NCBI GenBank assembly: GCA_034440575.1
Contig: JAOTOL010000432.1
Span: 1 to 64,000, forward strand
Direction of reading: 5' to 3'
From: Imbricaverruca yamaguchii
Taxonomy: Eukaryota; Arthropoda; Thecostraca; Neoverrucidae
Length of the DNA stretch: 64,000 nt
The notes under the pieces are model-generated. The model saw only the letters and a program-made list of their open reading frames with translations, made no database searches and was not told the DNA's origin. The position numbers were made by a program, and so were the translations under genes. Shown piece by piece: positions 9,761 to 21,274 of the stretch (the first letter of the stretch is position 1; each line of letters begins with the position of its first letter).

Positions 9761-12679
9761 TGGCATGCGTATACGTCAAAGTACGCGAAGCCAATGAAAT
9801 ACAGCACATTCACACAAACTGATTCGGCCGGGCGCACTTTCCGGGATCATCAGGTGACTCGCAGTGCATGTACAACACTCGGTGCTTGGGAACATGAGTG
9901 TCGAAACAACAACAAAAACAAACACTCAGCAGGGAAGAGGTGACAAATCCCTACGAATACGGGGTCAGACACAATCATTCCTGCGCCATACACGTGATAT
10001 CGGCCTGGCACCTTCATAATATGACGCTTTATTGGCCCTCACAACCTGGGGTTGGGGGCGAATGTCTCATCTTTTCCTTTTCCTATGCCTGTCTATGACT
10101 GGGAAGTCGAAAGTCGTTTTGGGAGAAGAGGGACGATATATTTCCAAGGCATGTTCTTTACAGTTAACAACATAAAACCCTGGCTTGCATAACACAGCTT
10201 ATCTCGCGCCCAGCAAACAGTTTTCGAATCCCTCGCATAAAAGACGTTCTATGACAGTGGCGTTAGCATAGAACTGCTAAAGTAGTCGATATTATCCCAT
10301 CTCTGTTGCTGAACCCAGAGACGTCTACAGAGTAGCTTTCTCCTGTTCTTGCCCCGTCCCCCCCCCCCGAGTGTTCCGTACATTCATCAGTATACAATGT
10401 GCAGTTCAGTGCACTGCCGGAGATCCCAGGAGTGGTGGGAAGGTTGGAAATAAATCTGCTGTCTGCTGAGTCGGTGATCTCTGTTTCTGGGTGTGAAAAC
10501 ATGAAGCTGAAAACATTCAGCTTTCCAAAAATGAGAATCTGATCATGCACTGTTGCACGTCATGGAGTTTTTAGCTTGATTGGCCGATCCAGAGGGCCCG
10601 ATTCTATTGCGTTTGCAAGATATCACAATCTAAAGCTTAGCGGACATTTTATGTCACACGCCAGGGATGGATACTACAGGCGCATTGGGCCTAAACAGAC
10701 CCGTTTCATAGCATGCTGGGAGGTCATGTTAACCAATGGTATGGCATATCACGATTATGCACACCGTCATCTTTTTTGGGGGATTGAGATCTATTTCAAT
10801 GATTTAGTGAGTATGTATTTTCTTATCATTACATTCGGGAGTATTCTATGGCCATTCGGAAGTCGTTGGAATTGATGGACACAAATTCCAAGTAACAGAT
10901 TTAGGAAGTCTGCATTTTCCGCATAATTTATTGCGCATCGGACGCTGTGATGTTTTATTTCTTGAACGGGAATAGAATCGCCAGAGGTCGGTTGAAACAA
11001 AATAAAGTCTGCGAACACATGTCAGCTGCTACAAAACTTGCACACACTTTGCGATACAACGCATACCGACCAATTATGTGATGGTTGGAATCTTCCATTC
11101 TGCTTCTTAACGGAACAGTAGCTGTTTGGAAGAGCTAAAAAACACAAGGAATTAGCCAAATTCTTACCGAATCACACACATATGTTCCGATAACATAACC
11201 ACAAGACAAGATTAAGACAGGAAAAATCTTGAATTCAGCTGCAATTTCCAACTGCAAAATCAAATGATGCTATACAAAAATAGCCCGGAGCTTTTCACTT
11301 CATCGCATAAAGTTTAACAAGATAGACAGTGTCGGTGCATTCTGTAAAACTTTACCACTGTTTAACTGATTAAGCCCCTCGGCTTAATCAGTTAAAGCTG
11401 CTTCAGATGTACGTAAATACAATCGTATATGATGAGTAATACATGAGTAATTCTTTCCTTGAGGGTTTGGAACGGTGGTCTAGCCTGGTGTTCGCTTACC
11501 TACAAAAAGCAGTTGCTTCGTCCAGCAAGCGCTATCGCGACATAAAAAATTCCAACACCGTGCAAGTAAAAGAGAGCCAACTCGTAATGCAACTCGAGTG
11601 CACAAGAGGTAGGAGGCTATAATGAACTATGGGTAACCCGTTCTCGCAGGTTAATGCACATTTTCCTCAGCGACACCGTGACGGGTTCGCGATGCGAACA
11701 ATCATCGGATTTTAATCGAAAGAAAAAATGCTTTATCGGAGGAAATTCTGGTCCAACAAACATTCGGCTGCCAGCGGATTTTAAAGCAAAACACCCACAG
11801 AAGCATACAATTATAGCGGAAGCACTACAGCGGATAGGTTTGTACTCAGGATGAAGTTTCCATTTAGACAAAATGTGTTGCCACGGGAACTGTGCATCCC
11901 ATAATCAGAAATGAAGAAAATATGTACTTTTGAATGATCTACATTCGTCCAGTACACTCTACATTTACCTACGTTATTTGAATATAATTGTTAATCTGAA
12001 AGAAAAGTTTTAACAAAAAGTTTCAAAAGTTGCACAAAAGATGCGACATGGGGGCTTTCTCCGCCGGTATTTTTGGATATTTGGATATTAATATCAATAT
12101 TTGCTATGGCAAAATGTTGTTTGCGAGACGCGAACTCCGAATCACCGGCTTGAATTACATGCTTATGGTATTATAATGGGGATCGCAACCACTCAGGAGG
12201 TAAGAAAATGCCGTCAAATCACCCTACTTCACCGACTCAGCAGAAATCACAATTTTTAGAAGAAAAAAAATGGGGAAAAAATTCCCAAAACTGTGAGAAT
12301 TCCTAAGTGGCCCATGACCCCTGATACCATATTCACCCGAAAAAAATCGGTCAGCGATTTCCCGAACCAAACTCCGAATCACCCACTCCGGGCAAAAGCG
12401 CCAAGTCAACTCCTAATCGCCCACTTAGGCTTCCCTAACTTTTCATCAGCGACACCGTGACTGGTTCGCGACGCGAACCGTCCACTTTCGCGCCACAGAC
12501 GCTGCGCTTTCTCAGTTCCTTCCCAAGACAGCTGATCAATGGCGTCACCAGGGTACGACTAGTCGGCATATTCAGGTCGGACAATGCAAATATTGCGCGA
12601 GAATCACAATGTATTCAACATTTTAGGTAGCCATCAAATCTGATACAAACAGGTCCGAGCAGGGTGTTCGTACTCTGCA
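9761..12679. other. No gene recognised; a short direct repeat inside
   Basis: Non-coding. A ~33-bp phrase CAGCGACACCGTGAC(G/T)GGTTCGCGA(T/C)GCGAAC occurs near 11,668 and again near 12,448 on the same strand. A perfect hairpin lies at 11,361. Open frames up to 99 codons (10,576-10,875 plus; 10,263-10,550 minus) look random. Confidence 0.5.
11361..11396. repeat. Perfect 16-bp inverted repeat with 4-nt loop
   Basis: TTTAACTGATTAAGCC (11,361-11,376), loop CCTC, then the exact reverse complement GGCTTAATCAGTTAAA (11,381-11,396). In bacteria this would suggest a terminator, but there is no U-tract or gene context here. Probably a small foldback remnant. Confidence 0.85.
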
Positions 12680-12945
12680 TCCGCCACTGCGCCACATATC
12701 AGCTTCCCACGGGGCGACGGCCGGTTCCCGACGTCTGAAAAGTTAACAATGTGCGCACACAGAAAAAGCGTATTCAACGACACATCCTGCCATCTAGTGA
12801 AAATATTGTTATCTATACTTCAACGTTCAATCGCATGACATTCATTCAATATCCGTTGCTATAATACATAGAACGTGCTGCTACCTAGCGATAGCTATCC
12901 GAAATGATGCTTCTATAAAATTATGTAGTTCTTGAATCTGTGGAG
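12680..12945 (+). repeat. Dispersed repeat family RA, copy 1
   Basis: Similar over about 260 bp to 17,040-17,295. Shared landmarks in order: CGCCACTGCGC, TTCCCACG, CATCCTGCCATCTRG, AAATATTGTTA, the exact GTGCTGCTACCTAGCGATAG, GATGCTTCTATAAAATTA and TTCTTGAATCTGTGGAGG. Same orientation. No coding capacity. Non-autonomous element or remnant of unknown class. Confidence 0.7.
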
Positions 12946-13823
12946 GCAGACTTCCAACATTCACCGTCAGACACACTTCGTAAGAGACCTTCTGGTCTGT
13001 TGACATGCTGTCAAGTACATTTTCTGGGATCTCCACATATTCCTCGCCTTCAGCTAGCCGTTCAAACGCTGGATCATACCTCATGCCTGCAAGTATGCAA
13101 GAAATGAAGCCTGGCAAGTTGAACCACGCGCGCTGGTTGACAACAGGTGAGAAGATAGTGTACTTGTGGACCAGGCAGCACGGCCTCACCGACTCAAACA
13201 AGAGAATCCTGGGACGGCTGGCAGTTATGAGTCAACGTACATTTCAAGTGCTACTTTGAGATTAAGACGAAGCCCAAAATCGTGGACGCACCCGAACACA
13301 TAATAACCCATCTCCGGACCCTTCGTACGCAACCAGAAGAGGTTCAGGCGGCGGTTACCCGCTGTGTTCGGTCTTCCGCCTGGTACGCCCATCCTGAGAG
13401 CCTCCTGCTGTCCTTTCTCGCCAGCGAGCAACCTAAAGATAGGAAGTTTGCCGTCGCAATTATCATCGGTGTGAGAGGAGGAGCAGAGTACGGGGACAAG
13501 TCGCCAAGGACGAAAAAGAACCCCAAGATCAACATGTCCACCTCATTACTTATACAACTGATCGACTGTGACGACACAGAGATCACGAAACCTGTGTTTA
13601 CGTGGGAAATCGCCACAACAGAACTCAGGAGGATCATATCCATGCCGCTGGATGTCCTTTCGTTCCCTGCGAATACCCAGTCGACGGAGCGGGCGGTCCA
13701 GCACGTCACGACATCCGCTGGAAAGGTCAGGAGGCCCGAGATGGCTCTGTCCGCGCCAGCGCCCACCACAGAAAACAGTTGCCAGTATTCCTCTCTAAGG
13801 ATATAATGGAAGCTATGAAGTAG
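12936..13823. pseudogene. Broken copy of a conserved uncharacterised ORF, with an apparent inverted segment
   Basis: Plus-strand frames hold blocks that I recognise as a repeat-associated uncharacterised protein common in arthropod genomes: KPGKLNHARWLTT (about 13,110-13,150), then, after a frameshift near 13,255, CYFEIKTKPKIVDAPEHI, SSAWYAHPES, KFAVAIIIGVRG, KNPKINMSTSLLIQLIDCDD and TQSTERAVQHVTTSAGKV. After another frameshift near 13,730 comes DGSVRASAHHRKQLPVF (to about 13,800). The N-terminal companion block (STDQKVSYEVCL, then LPPQIQ) is not on the plus strand; it reads in the minus strand at about 12,936-13,085, directly next to the break. A local inversion would explain this. The function of the family is unknown to me. 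The copy cannot encode an intact protein. Confidence 0.55.
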
Positions 13824-14689
13824 GCCAATGACGTGGCGTAGTAAAAAAAAGGCCACACAAAACTGTACTTTATGCATTCTGTCCTTCAGATATATATTAT
13901 TTCCCTCAGCCGATCACTAAACGGTAGCCCTGTGTGTTATGCAATGTTTTCCTACATTACAAACGATTACTATGATACTTCAAAGCTTGTTTTATGTTAT
14001 TTTAAGTTTAAGAAACGTGTTCGCTTTTTGTATTTTGTATACGAACCTGCCTTTGCCGTTTCCAACATACCTACTATTGTCTCCCCCTGGGTCCGCCCCT
14101 GAGGGAACCTAGGCATCAGCTTTCAGTTCGTTAGTGTAAATTTTAGATGTATACTGGACAGGCTTTTGATATATGTCTAGTTCAATGAGAGTCAATTTTC
14201 CGAGTTAATGAAAAAACACCTATAGATGGCGTTAGTGAGAGATGTGTCGGACGGACCAGAGAAACCGTCAGAAATACATCCAATATACCCTTTAGCGCGC
14301 TGAGAAGTGGTAATCATAGGTATTTTGGTGTGAACATCATGAATATAACAGTCATACAACTTTCAGATATGCCTTTGTGTCCATAGTCCCATATTTAGCA
14401 TAAAATTGGGAAACATACCTGCAGAAAAGTGTAAATTTGTGGACCAGAAAATGCTTTAATCCAAAAGCAGCTTTCGAATTTGAAATCGACAAACTCGATT
14501 ATATCTCAAAATCGTATGGCCGAATCTCGAATCCAAAATTTCTCAAGGACGCTGTGCCCTACTGTCCAGTCGTCCTGAACAGTCGACGCGCGCCACAAGC
14601 ACGTAGCGAACGGCCGACATTGCGTGGGCTCGCAACACATAGCGTCGCCGCAAGTACGCGTCAGACGCCGACACGCCGCCACCGCAGCC
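13824..14689. other. No gene recognised
   Basis: AT-rich to about 14,540, then abruptly GC- and CpG-rich. No domain is seen in the open frames. Confidence 0.45.
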
Positions 14690-15180
14690 TCCCGCTATGC
14701 ACAACCACAGCAGCAGTGGCCGCGTGACGCCGCGCTCACATGCACGCAACACAGCACGCAGTCCTCGCTCTAGGACGACGCCCGCACCGTCCGGTGCCGC
14801 GGCGTGAAGACACGACTCGTTGGACGCAGCGAGTTCGCGCCTTGCTGCCAACCGAGCCGTGGACGGCGGCCGCGGCCGCAGTACGTCAGAACACGTCAGC
14901 CGACAGGCCAGCTGGCCGTCACACGTCACACACCGGGCTCGTGCAGGGCAAGTCACGTGCGACACAGGCCTTGGTGATGCGGGATACTTGCCCTGCACAT
15001 ACACATCTGCCGTCGTACTACATGCTAGGACACCAGGTGCCGCACAAGACCGCGCACGGCTTCGAGCACACATCCCTGTGAGAAAAGTAACGCATCGTTG
15101 GATAAGCTCCCGGCACAACGCAATTAAGTACACACGGTACACATCATTAATGTTGAATACGTGTGTGAGTGCATCCACAA
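14540..15180. repeat. CpG-rich block; part is shared with 24.88-24.99 kb
   Basis: Long overlapping open frames on both strands (113-211 codons) come from the high GC content and have no recognisable domain. The subsegment about 14,697-14,790 (GCACAACCACAGCAGCAGTG, CGCGTGACGCC, AGGACGACGCCCGC) matches 24,884-24,980 in the same orientation. In the second place it runs almost directly into the 988-bp block (25,000 on), whereas here about 950 bp lie between. So the two loci derive from one longer repeat with an insertion or deletion between the parts. Confidence 0.6.
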
Positions 15181-15736
15181 CTAGACAGTGCTTATGAGAT
15201 TATATTTACAGTATTTGCCCTTGCTTGCACCTGAACAGTAGGGCAAGCAGACTGGGAGACAAAAGTCGCTTCCAGTTGATGTAATGCAGCGGTTTGAGCA
15301 TAGACTCGGTGATTGGCTGAGTGTAGTCAAAACAAGGCAACTCGCAGCGACTGGATCGCCGTAAGCTGCAGGTTCTGCAGCACGTGAGACACGCTGGCAC
15401 GCAAACCATCTACTAATATGTGTGTGGAGCAAGTGTGTGCAAAACCACCCACGGTATTTCCGCATCTTTCGACACCTGTTCCACATGGCGACACGCCAAT
15501 GCGCTGACCGTCCCGGCGAATGTTCTCAAGCTAATTGAGGTAGTAGCATTGTGACACTGCTACCCTCTGCCAAACATGCAAGTGACTGATGCCAATGGCT
15601 GCCGCCGCTTTGAACCCTCCGCTTCGTGATATGCCGAAATGTAGACGTCTGAGTCGCCGATGCTCAAGGCATTGCTATTCACCTTGAGATATATAAGCGC
15701 GCAAAACACAGTGGATGGCTCACAAGAACATGCTCC
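15181..15736. other. No gene recognised; sequence absent from the second copy of the duplication
   Basis: Falls within the ~950 bp that separates the two repeat parts here but not at 24.99 kb. Open frames lack domains. Confidence 0.45.
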
Positions 15737-16724
15737 CCACGCTTTACTCGCATCTTTCGACAACCATAATAGTCGATTTCCAGCCAGGTTTGCAGTTATT
15801 TTTACAGTATGAGGTCCGGCACATCGACAATTGCCAGCATGCCATTGCGTGCAGCGTTGACCGCGGCACTGCACAGTACGGGCGTCGTGCGCATCATCCG
15901 GCAGGTGCCTCCCAGCAGGGCGGCCGCCGGCGGCAGCAGCGAGTCGTGTACGGTGACGACTGTGGGCTTGAACAGGTGGTCGCCCAGCGGCTGCAGCGGG
16001 CTCACCACAGCCAGTCGGGTCAGCATCTGGAACAAAAACATGTGGCCGGGCACACCAGGGTCACAAACACAGGCACCACCAGCTGCAGTGGGCCCACCAT
16101 TGCCAGCCAGGTCAGCGTCTGTAGCAGGAACCTGAGGCGAGGTACACCAGGGTCACCAACACCGACTGTGACACGAAGCTGTGGCGAGGTACATCAGGAT
16201 CACCATTAAAATGGCATAGAGCACACCACAGCAAAACCCGTGTTGCACCGCGGAAGCCGACACAGAACTGCAGTTTAGCTGGTGTACCCAACACAGAGCC
16301 ACCACATGACAAACCAAAGGAAACCCAATGCAACTTGCCACCAAACTTGATCCAAACTATGCTCCAGTCCAACACAATCTACTTTGACAAGACTGCACCA
16401 GATCCGACCCACAACACACCAACCAGCCCACTTTATCCCATACAAATCTGGCCCGACTCAACTTGACCTAGCCATATCAACCTACACCATCCACCTAAGT
16501 TTGACAAACCCAATGCAGCCATGCAATCGCCTAACTAAAGCTCCAGGTCAGTCATACCAACTGTGGACAAACCCATCCAAGGCCAGTATAGCCATACCAG
16601 CATTTGCTTTTTAATTAGGATGCTTAGCACACTACACTACCACTTATAATGATCAAACATAAGCATACACCATAGATATTCTCACTAGATTGAGCCAGTG
16701 TAATTATGATCCTCTGATGACAGT
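15737..16724. repeat. 988-bp duplicated block, copy 1
   Basis: Almost identical to 25,000-25,987 in the same orientation. The offset is 9,263 at both ends, so there is no net indel, and only about seven substitutions were noticed by eye (>99% identity). Homology ends sharply after GATGACAGT. The block has overlapping frames; on the minus strand 15,802-16,053 reads as an 83-codon hydrophobic peptide containing two similar phrases (LTRLAVVSPLQ, and LTWLAMVGPLQ in a neighbouring frame). No family is recognised. Downstream are CCA-rich, low-complexity stretches. Could be a young repeat, a segmental duplication or an assembly duplicate. Confidence 0.9.
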
Positions 16725-17039
16725 CCCCATCTTAGTGGTAAAAGTTGTGTGTTTACAATTAAAATTATCGGGTTATCAACCAAGAAGTCCTCAACCATGG
16801 TACTTTGCGAAATTCCTTGATGCCTCCCTGCTGTTCACCCTGGCCCACTCACTTTTGGGGACGTTCCTACGCCTGATCAGGCCATGAAAAGGCATCATTG
16901 CATTTCATGGCCTGGTCATTGCATGGCATATTGCAGACGGATAACATGCAAATGTCTTGCCATCATCCGCCACTGCTTGTCGCATTATTTTCCCACGCGT
17001 CGACGCATTGGAGGCGAAAATCGTGTGAATGTTATACGA
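16725..17039. other. No gene; internal duplication adjoining repeat RA
   Basis: A phrase like CGCCACTGCTTGTCGCATTA then TTCCCACGCGTCGACGC near 16,969 is repeated as CGGCCACTGCGCAACGCATTA then CCCACGCGTCGATGCG near 17,044, so the RA family is partly duplicated in tandem here. No coding signal. Confidence 0.45.
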
Positions 17040-17295
17040 TCATCGGCCACTGCGCAACGCATTACTTTCCCACGCGTCGATGCGCGGGCTACCGAGCTCT
17101 CGATCAATAGGACAGCTGCACGCAAAGAGCACGTACTCAATTGTATCATCCTGCCATCTGGCGATAAATATTGTTACCTATGATTCAGCATTCAATCTCA
17201 TTAGTGTAATACGTAGACCGTGCTGCTACCTAGCGATAGCTATCTGAAGTGATGCTTCTATAAAATTAAAAAAAAGTTCTTGAATCTGTGGAGGT
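17040..17295 (+). repeat. Dispersed repeat family RA, copy 2
   Basis: Partner of 12,680-12,945, with the same order of landmarks including the exact GTGCTGCTACCTAGCGATAG and the terminal TTCTTGAATCTGTGGAGG. It runs directly into the TGTGGAGGTTATGACC minisatellite, which suggests the family may normally end in such a tail. Confidence 0.7.
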
Positions 17296-17542
17296 TGCAA
17301 CCTGTGGAGGATATCACCGCTGCTGAGTTGTGGAGGTTATGACCGCTTCGTACTTGTGGAGGTTGCAACCTGTGGGGATTACGACCTGTGGATGCTATGA
17401 CCTTTAGAGGTTATGACCGCTGCGGACTTGTGTAGGTTGTGACCTGTGGAGGTTATGACCTGTGGAGGTTACGATCGCTGAGATGTGTTGAATTCGTGAG
17501 GTTGTGACCTGTGGAGGTTATGAACTGTGGAGGTTATGATAC
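17285..17542 (+). repeat. TGTGGAGGTTATGACC minisatellite
   Basis: About a dozen variants of TGTGGAGGTT(A/G)(T/C)GACC, spaced 17-36 bp, often with CGCTGCGGACT-type spacers. Immediately downstream (17,630-17,750) an ~83-bp direct duplication repeats TTGGTCCTTTGAATCCGTTG and CCGTTGGAGTGTTGGAAAGG. Short minus frames here are artefacts of the repeats. Confidence 0.75.
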
Positions 17543-17847
17543 GCTGTCGTCCATTCGATTCAATGCCCTTTACGATTCGATCCGTTGGGGCCGCGGGTTG
17601 CGGTCCCTGCTCGATGCAGTCGTGGCTGACATTGGTCCTTTGAATCCGTTGAAACCGTTGGAGTGTTGGAAAGGTGAAACAGTGGATCGTTTTGCGGTCG
17701 TGAGTCCCAAATGACATCGGTCCTTCGAAGCCGTTGGAGTGTTGGAAAGGCGGCAAGTCTGAGCAGTTTTCTCGCCAAATTTTGATTTCATTGATAGCGA
17801 TTGTGATTGAATGAAGCTGTGAAGTGAAATCTAAGGGTAGGTTTTTT

Positions 17848-19812
17848 GAAGGGTCTAAAAACTCACATACACGGTTTGGCCGACACCATCGCGCAGACAT
17901 GGCCGATCTCGGCAACCGCTGGCTGGATATTCATGGAGCCTACACCAAACGATCGCCCGTGAGCCAGAAGCTTGCAGTTTGGACTTTGGTGACCTTGGGT
18001 CAGGGTGGAGCGAGTGGTCTAGGGGTAAGTTGCTCGTCTCACAATCGAAACATTGTAGGGTTCGAATCTCGCCTGTCGCTACTCTTCGCATGCGACCAAT
18101 CGGCGTGAGAGATTGGCCATGAACTCAACGGCCGGCGTGTCGTAAAACCAATGACCGACCAACCTTGGGTCAGGTCAAAGGTCACCAAATGGCCGAAGAA
18201 AACATTATTCACTTACAGACATGGCCGGTCTCGGCAACTGTTGACTCGGTCTTAATGAAACTACCAAACGAACGGCATTGTTCCAGAGGCGGACTTTCGT
18301 GACCTTGGATCCGGTCAAAGCTCACTAAATCGCAGGAAAACATTTTTGTCTCGGACATGACTGATCTCGGTAACCGCTGGTTCGATCTTAATGAAATATT
18401 CACCAAACGAACGGCCGTGTGCCGGAGGGGTGCGGTTTGGACTTTCGTGACATTGGGTCAGGTTAAAGGTCACCAAATCACCAAAATTATTTCCTCACAG
18501 ACATGGCCGATCTCGGTAACCGTTCGATCGATCTTAATGAAACCTTCACCAAACGATCTTCCGTGCGCCGTTCGCACTTTCGTCGCCTTGGGTCATGGCA
18601 AAGGTTACCACATTCCCGAAGAACCAAAAATATTTCCTCGCAGGCATGGTCGATCTCCGGAACCGTTGGCTCGATCTCAATGAAGCCTTCACCGAACGAT
18701 TGGCCGTGTGCCAGAGGCGTGCGGTTGGCGCGCCTCTGTTCAAACCGCATGCCTCTGGTCACGAAAATCCAAACCGCACGCCTCTGGCACACTGCTGGTC
18801 GCTTGGTAATGGTTTCATTAAGATCGAGCCAACGGGTGCCGAGATCGGCCATGTCTGCGATTAATTTTTTTTTGCACAATGTGGTGACCTTTGACTTGAC
18901 CAAAGGCCACAAAGGTCCAAACCACACGCCTCTGGCACACGGTCGATCGTTTGGTGAAGTTTTCATTAAGATCGATCCATCGGTTGCAGACGTGGGTCAT
19001 GTCTGTGAGCCAACTTGTATTTCGAAGATTTGGCGACTTTGACCGAACCCAGGGTCACGAAAGTCCAAACCGCACGCCTGTGGCACACGGCCATTCGCTT
19101 GGGGAAGGTTTCATTGAGATCGATCTAGCGGTTGCCGTGATCTGGCATGTCTGCGAGGAAATATTTTTGTTTTTTTCGGCGATGTGGTGACCTTTTCCTT
19201 GAACTAAGGCCGCGAAAGTGCAAACCGCACGCCTGACACACGGCCGATCGTTTGGCGAAGGTTTCGGGAAGATCGAGCCAGCGGTTATCGAGATCGGCCA
19301 TGTCTGCAAGGAATTTTTTTATCGGCGATTTGGTGACCTTTGACCTGACCCGAGGTCACGAAAGTCCAAGCCGCACGTCTCTGGCACGCCGCCGATCGTT
19401 TGGTAAGGGTTCCATTAGGATCGAGCCAGCGGTTGCCGAGATAGGCCAGGTCTGTGAGCCAAAAATTGTTTGTGATTTGGTGACATTTGACCCGACCCGA
19501 GGTCACTAAAGTCCAAACCACACGTCTCTGGCACTCGGCTGATCGTTTGGTGAGCGTTTCATTAGGATCGAACCAGCGGTTGTCGATATCGACTATATCT
19601 GTGAGCCATAATTGTTCGTCTGCGATTTGGTGACCTTTAACCCGACCCAAGGTCACGAAATTCCAAACCGCACGCCTCTGACACACGGGCGATCATTTGG
19701 TGTAAGTTTCATGAAGATCGATTGAGGGGTTGCCGAGATCGGTCATGTATGAGATGATGGTGTCTGTCAAGCCGTGTATGCGAGATGGTGTCTGTTTCTT
19801 TTTAGACCCTTC
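17848..19812. mobile_element. Foldback-like palindromic element, ~1.97 kb, arms of ~148-bp tandem units
   Basis: Left arm: units starting ACATGGCCGATCTCGG at 17,897, 18,219, 18,355, 18,501 and 18,644 (spacing 136-152 bp once the nested SINE is removed). Right arm: the same unit inverted, with starts near 18,841, 18,988, 19,137, 19,290, 19,438, 19,585 and 19,735. The turning point is near 18,735. Outside the units both ends carry matching inverted termini: left GAAGGGTCTAAAAACTCAC, then CATACACGG and GACACCATC; right the reverse complement of the same phrases, ending TTTTTAGACCCTTC. Inverted arms of tandem repeats bounded by unique ends are the architecture of Foldback/Galileo-type transposons. 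No transposase is present. Many phantom frames (GNRWLDLNE, VWTFVTLGQVKGHQ) come from the unit. No clear target duplication was found. Confidence 0.75.
18005..18162 (+). mobile_element. tRNA-derived SINE, type 1, inserted in the foldback element
   Basis: Head with AGGGGTAAGTTGCTCGTCTC and GGTTCGAATCTC, body with CGACCAATCGGCGTGAGAG, tail GTGTCGTAAAACCAATGACC. Flanked by perfect 12-bp duplications CCTTGGGTCAGG at 17,993-18,004 and 18,163-18,174. That phrase belongs to the ~148-bp unit, so the SINE landed after the array formed. Confidence 0.92.
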
Positions 19813-20814
19813 CGTATTGTTCCTACACTACCGGCCATTGTCAAGCATACAAATAATGGCGTGGTGTAAATATCTGCATTTGGAGATGTCGAGAAGTATC
19901 TAATTATGGGTAGATGTCAAGAGTTTGATTACTATATGATCAACATGGTCGTTGCCCTTAAAGCCCCGAAATGTTTAATTATGCATTCTAGTGCATCTGG
20001 TGGCCATTTTGTGTGGCCATTTTCTTTGCAGCAATTAGTCAGTTTTCGTGTTCATTATGACAGCCATTGTGACTAATCCATTTCACATTTGAACAGCCGT
20101 TTGGAAGGGTGGAAAGGCTCTGGTCATTTCTGATGAATGAATATGGTATTCATTTTAACTTATTTTTGAAATGAGCACTTTCATCGACATCACAAATTCA
20201 AGGTATGAAAATGTTTGCGTATTAACTCATGAAATACTGTTTATATTGTAGCTGACTTCCTCTGTATCTTGCATATTGCATCATAAATTGCACTGACCAC
20301 CATCGACTTAAAAGTGACAAGTTGCAAAGCAAATTAATGGCCACATTGTCTTCACCTAAAAAACATCACATTGAAGACAAAATTCGAAAGAATCAAATTT
20401 TGCCTTGATCTCCAAACTAGCATTGACAGCACGTCAAACATTGAATTCGAATTATATCGTTCAGCAGAAATGGTTCGGTCGGGTGGTTCGCTCGTGGTCT
20501 ATGTAACAATTTTTGCTAATCAAAGACTATGATCCTGGAATCCATCCAATGAAGGCATTTGAATTAAAAGTACTAAAACACCGAATTACAACGGAGACCA
20601 ATATGAAGGCTTTTCGTCGTCCAAAGATGCTTCGGAGTACGTTGGGGTTTAAGAGTCCCAAGGATAATGGGATTAATTTAGACCAATTGCGGAGCATATA
20701 TTTCTAAGCACTACTTGTAGTGCAAGCAGTTCAATGGACATTAGAAAGTCGATTTTGTGCGATGTCCTCTATAGGCGTCATTGTTAACCCGTACGGTCTC
20801 GGGGGCCTTCAACT
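19813..20814. other. No gene recognised
   Basis: AT-rich. A 64-codon plus frame at 20,513-20,707 has no recognisable domain. Confidence 0.5.
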
Positions 20815-21185
20815 CAGGTTTTTTCGCGGATAGTGAACGAACGGCGCGCGGTAGCGCGCCAAAATTTGGCATACCTTTTCCCACATCAATTTGGCATGCT
20901 GTTTCAAAATTTTTAAGTCAGGTCATCTAGGGTCGACGAGTTAGTCAAGGTCAAGTGAGGTCTTATCCAAAATGTTCGACCAGTTGTCACGCTTTAAGGG
21001 ATACAGATATTTTAATGAAACTTTTGGCGTTTGGTTATCTAAGGATGGAACAAAACGTATGAGAGGATTTTTTTTTTGTTTTTTTGTTTTTGACTACATA
21101 TAAATTTTGCACATTTGCCTATTGCAGTTCAAATCGAAGATTCTGGCTAAAGCAATTTTATACGGGAAAGTTGACTTCCGACAAT
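20815..21185 (+). repeat. Dispersed repeat family RB, copy 1
   Basis: Reverse-complement match to 44,285-44,700. Shared landmarks: CTCAGGTTTTT, AGTGAACGAACGGCGC, CCAAAATTTGGCATACCTTT, CCACATCAATTTGG, TCATCTAGGGT, GTCAAGGTCAAGTGAGGT, a T-run near 21,070 and ATCGAAGATTCTGGCTAAAG. Non-coding. Confidence 0.75.
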
Positions 21186-21274
21186 GTTTCTCGATCTGCT
21201 CTACCCATTACAAAAGGAAAATTACAGAAAACTTGAAAACACAAAGTTTTAAAATAAATCAATAAATCATCATC

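Noticed and set aside
11361..11396. Intrinsic (rho-independent) terminator
   Set aside because: No U-tract, no upstream gene, and the window is eukaryotic.
14540..15197. Long overlapping open frames (113-211 codons) on both strands
   Set aside because: GC-rich, CpG-rich sequence with few stop codons in any frame. No domain, Arg/Ala/Thr-rich composition, and part of the sequence is a repeat.
15802..16375. Hydrophobic minus-strand frames in the 988-bp block as a membrane protein gene
   Set aside because: Frames are short, out of register with each other, and unrecognised; the duplication preserves them simply because it is recent. Kept only as a remark.
17880..19750. Many 60-180-codon frames with LGNRWLDLNE-like sequence on both strands
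   Set aside because: They are translations of the ~148-bp foldback units in several frames, not a protein family.
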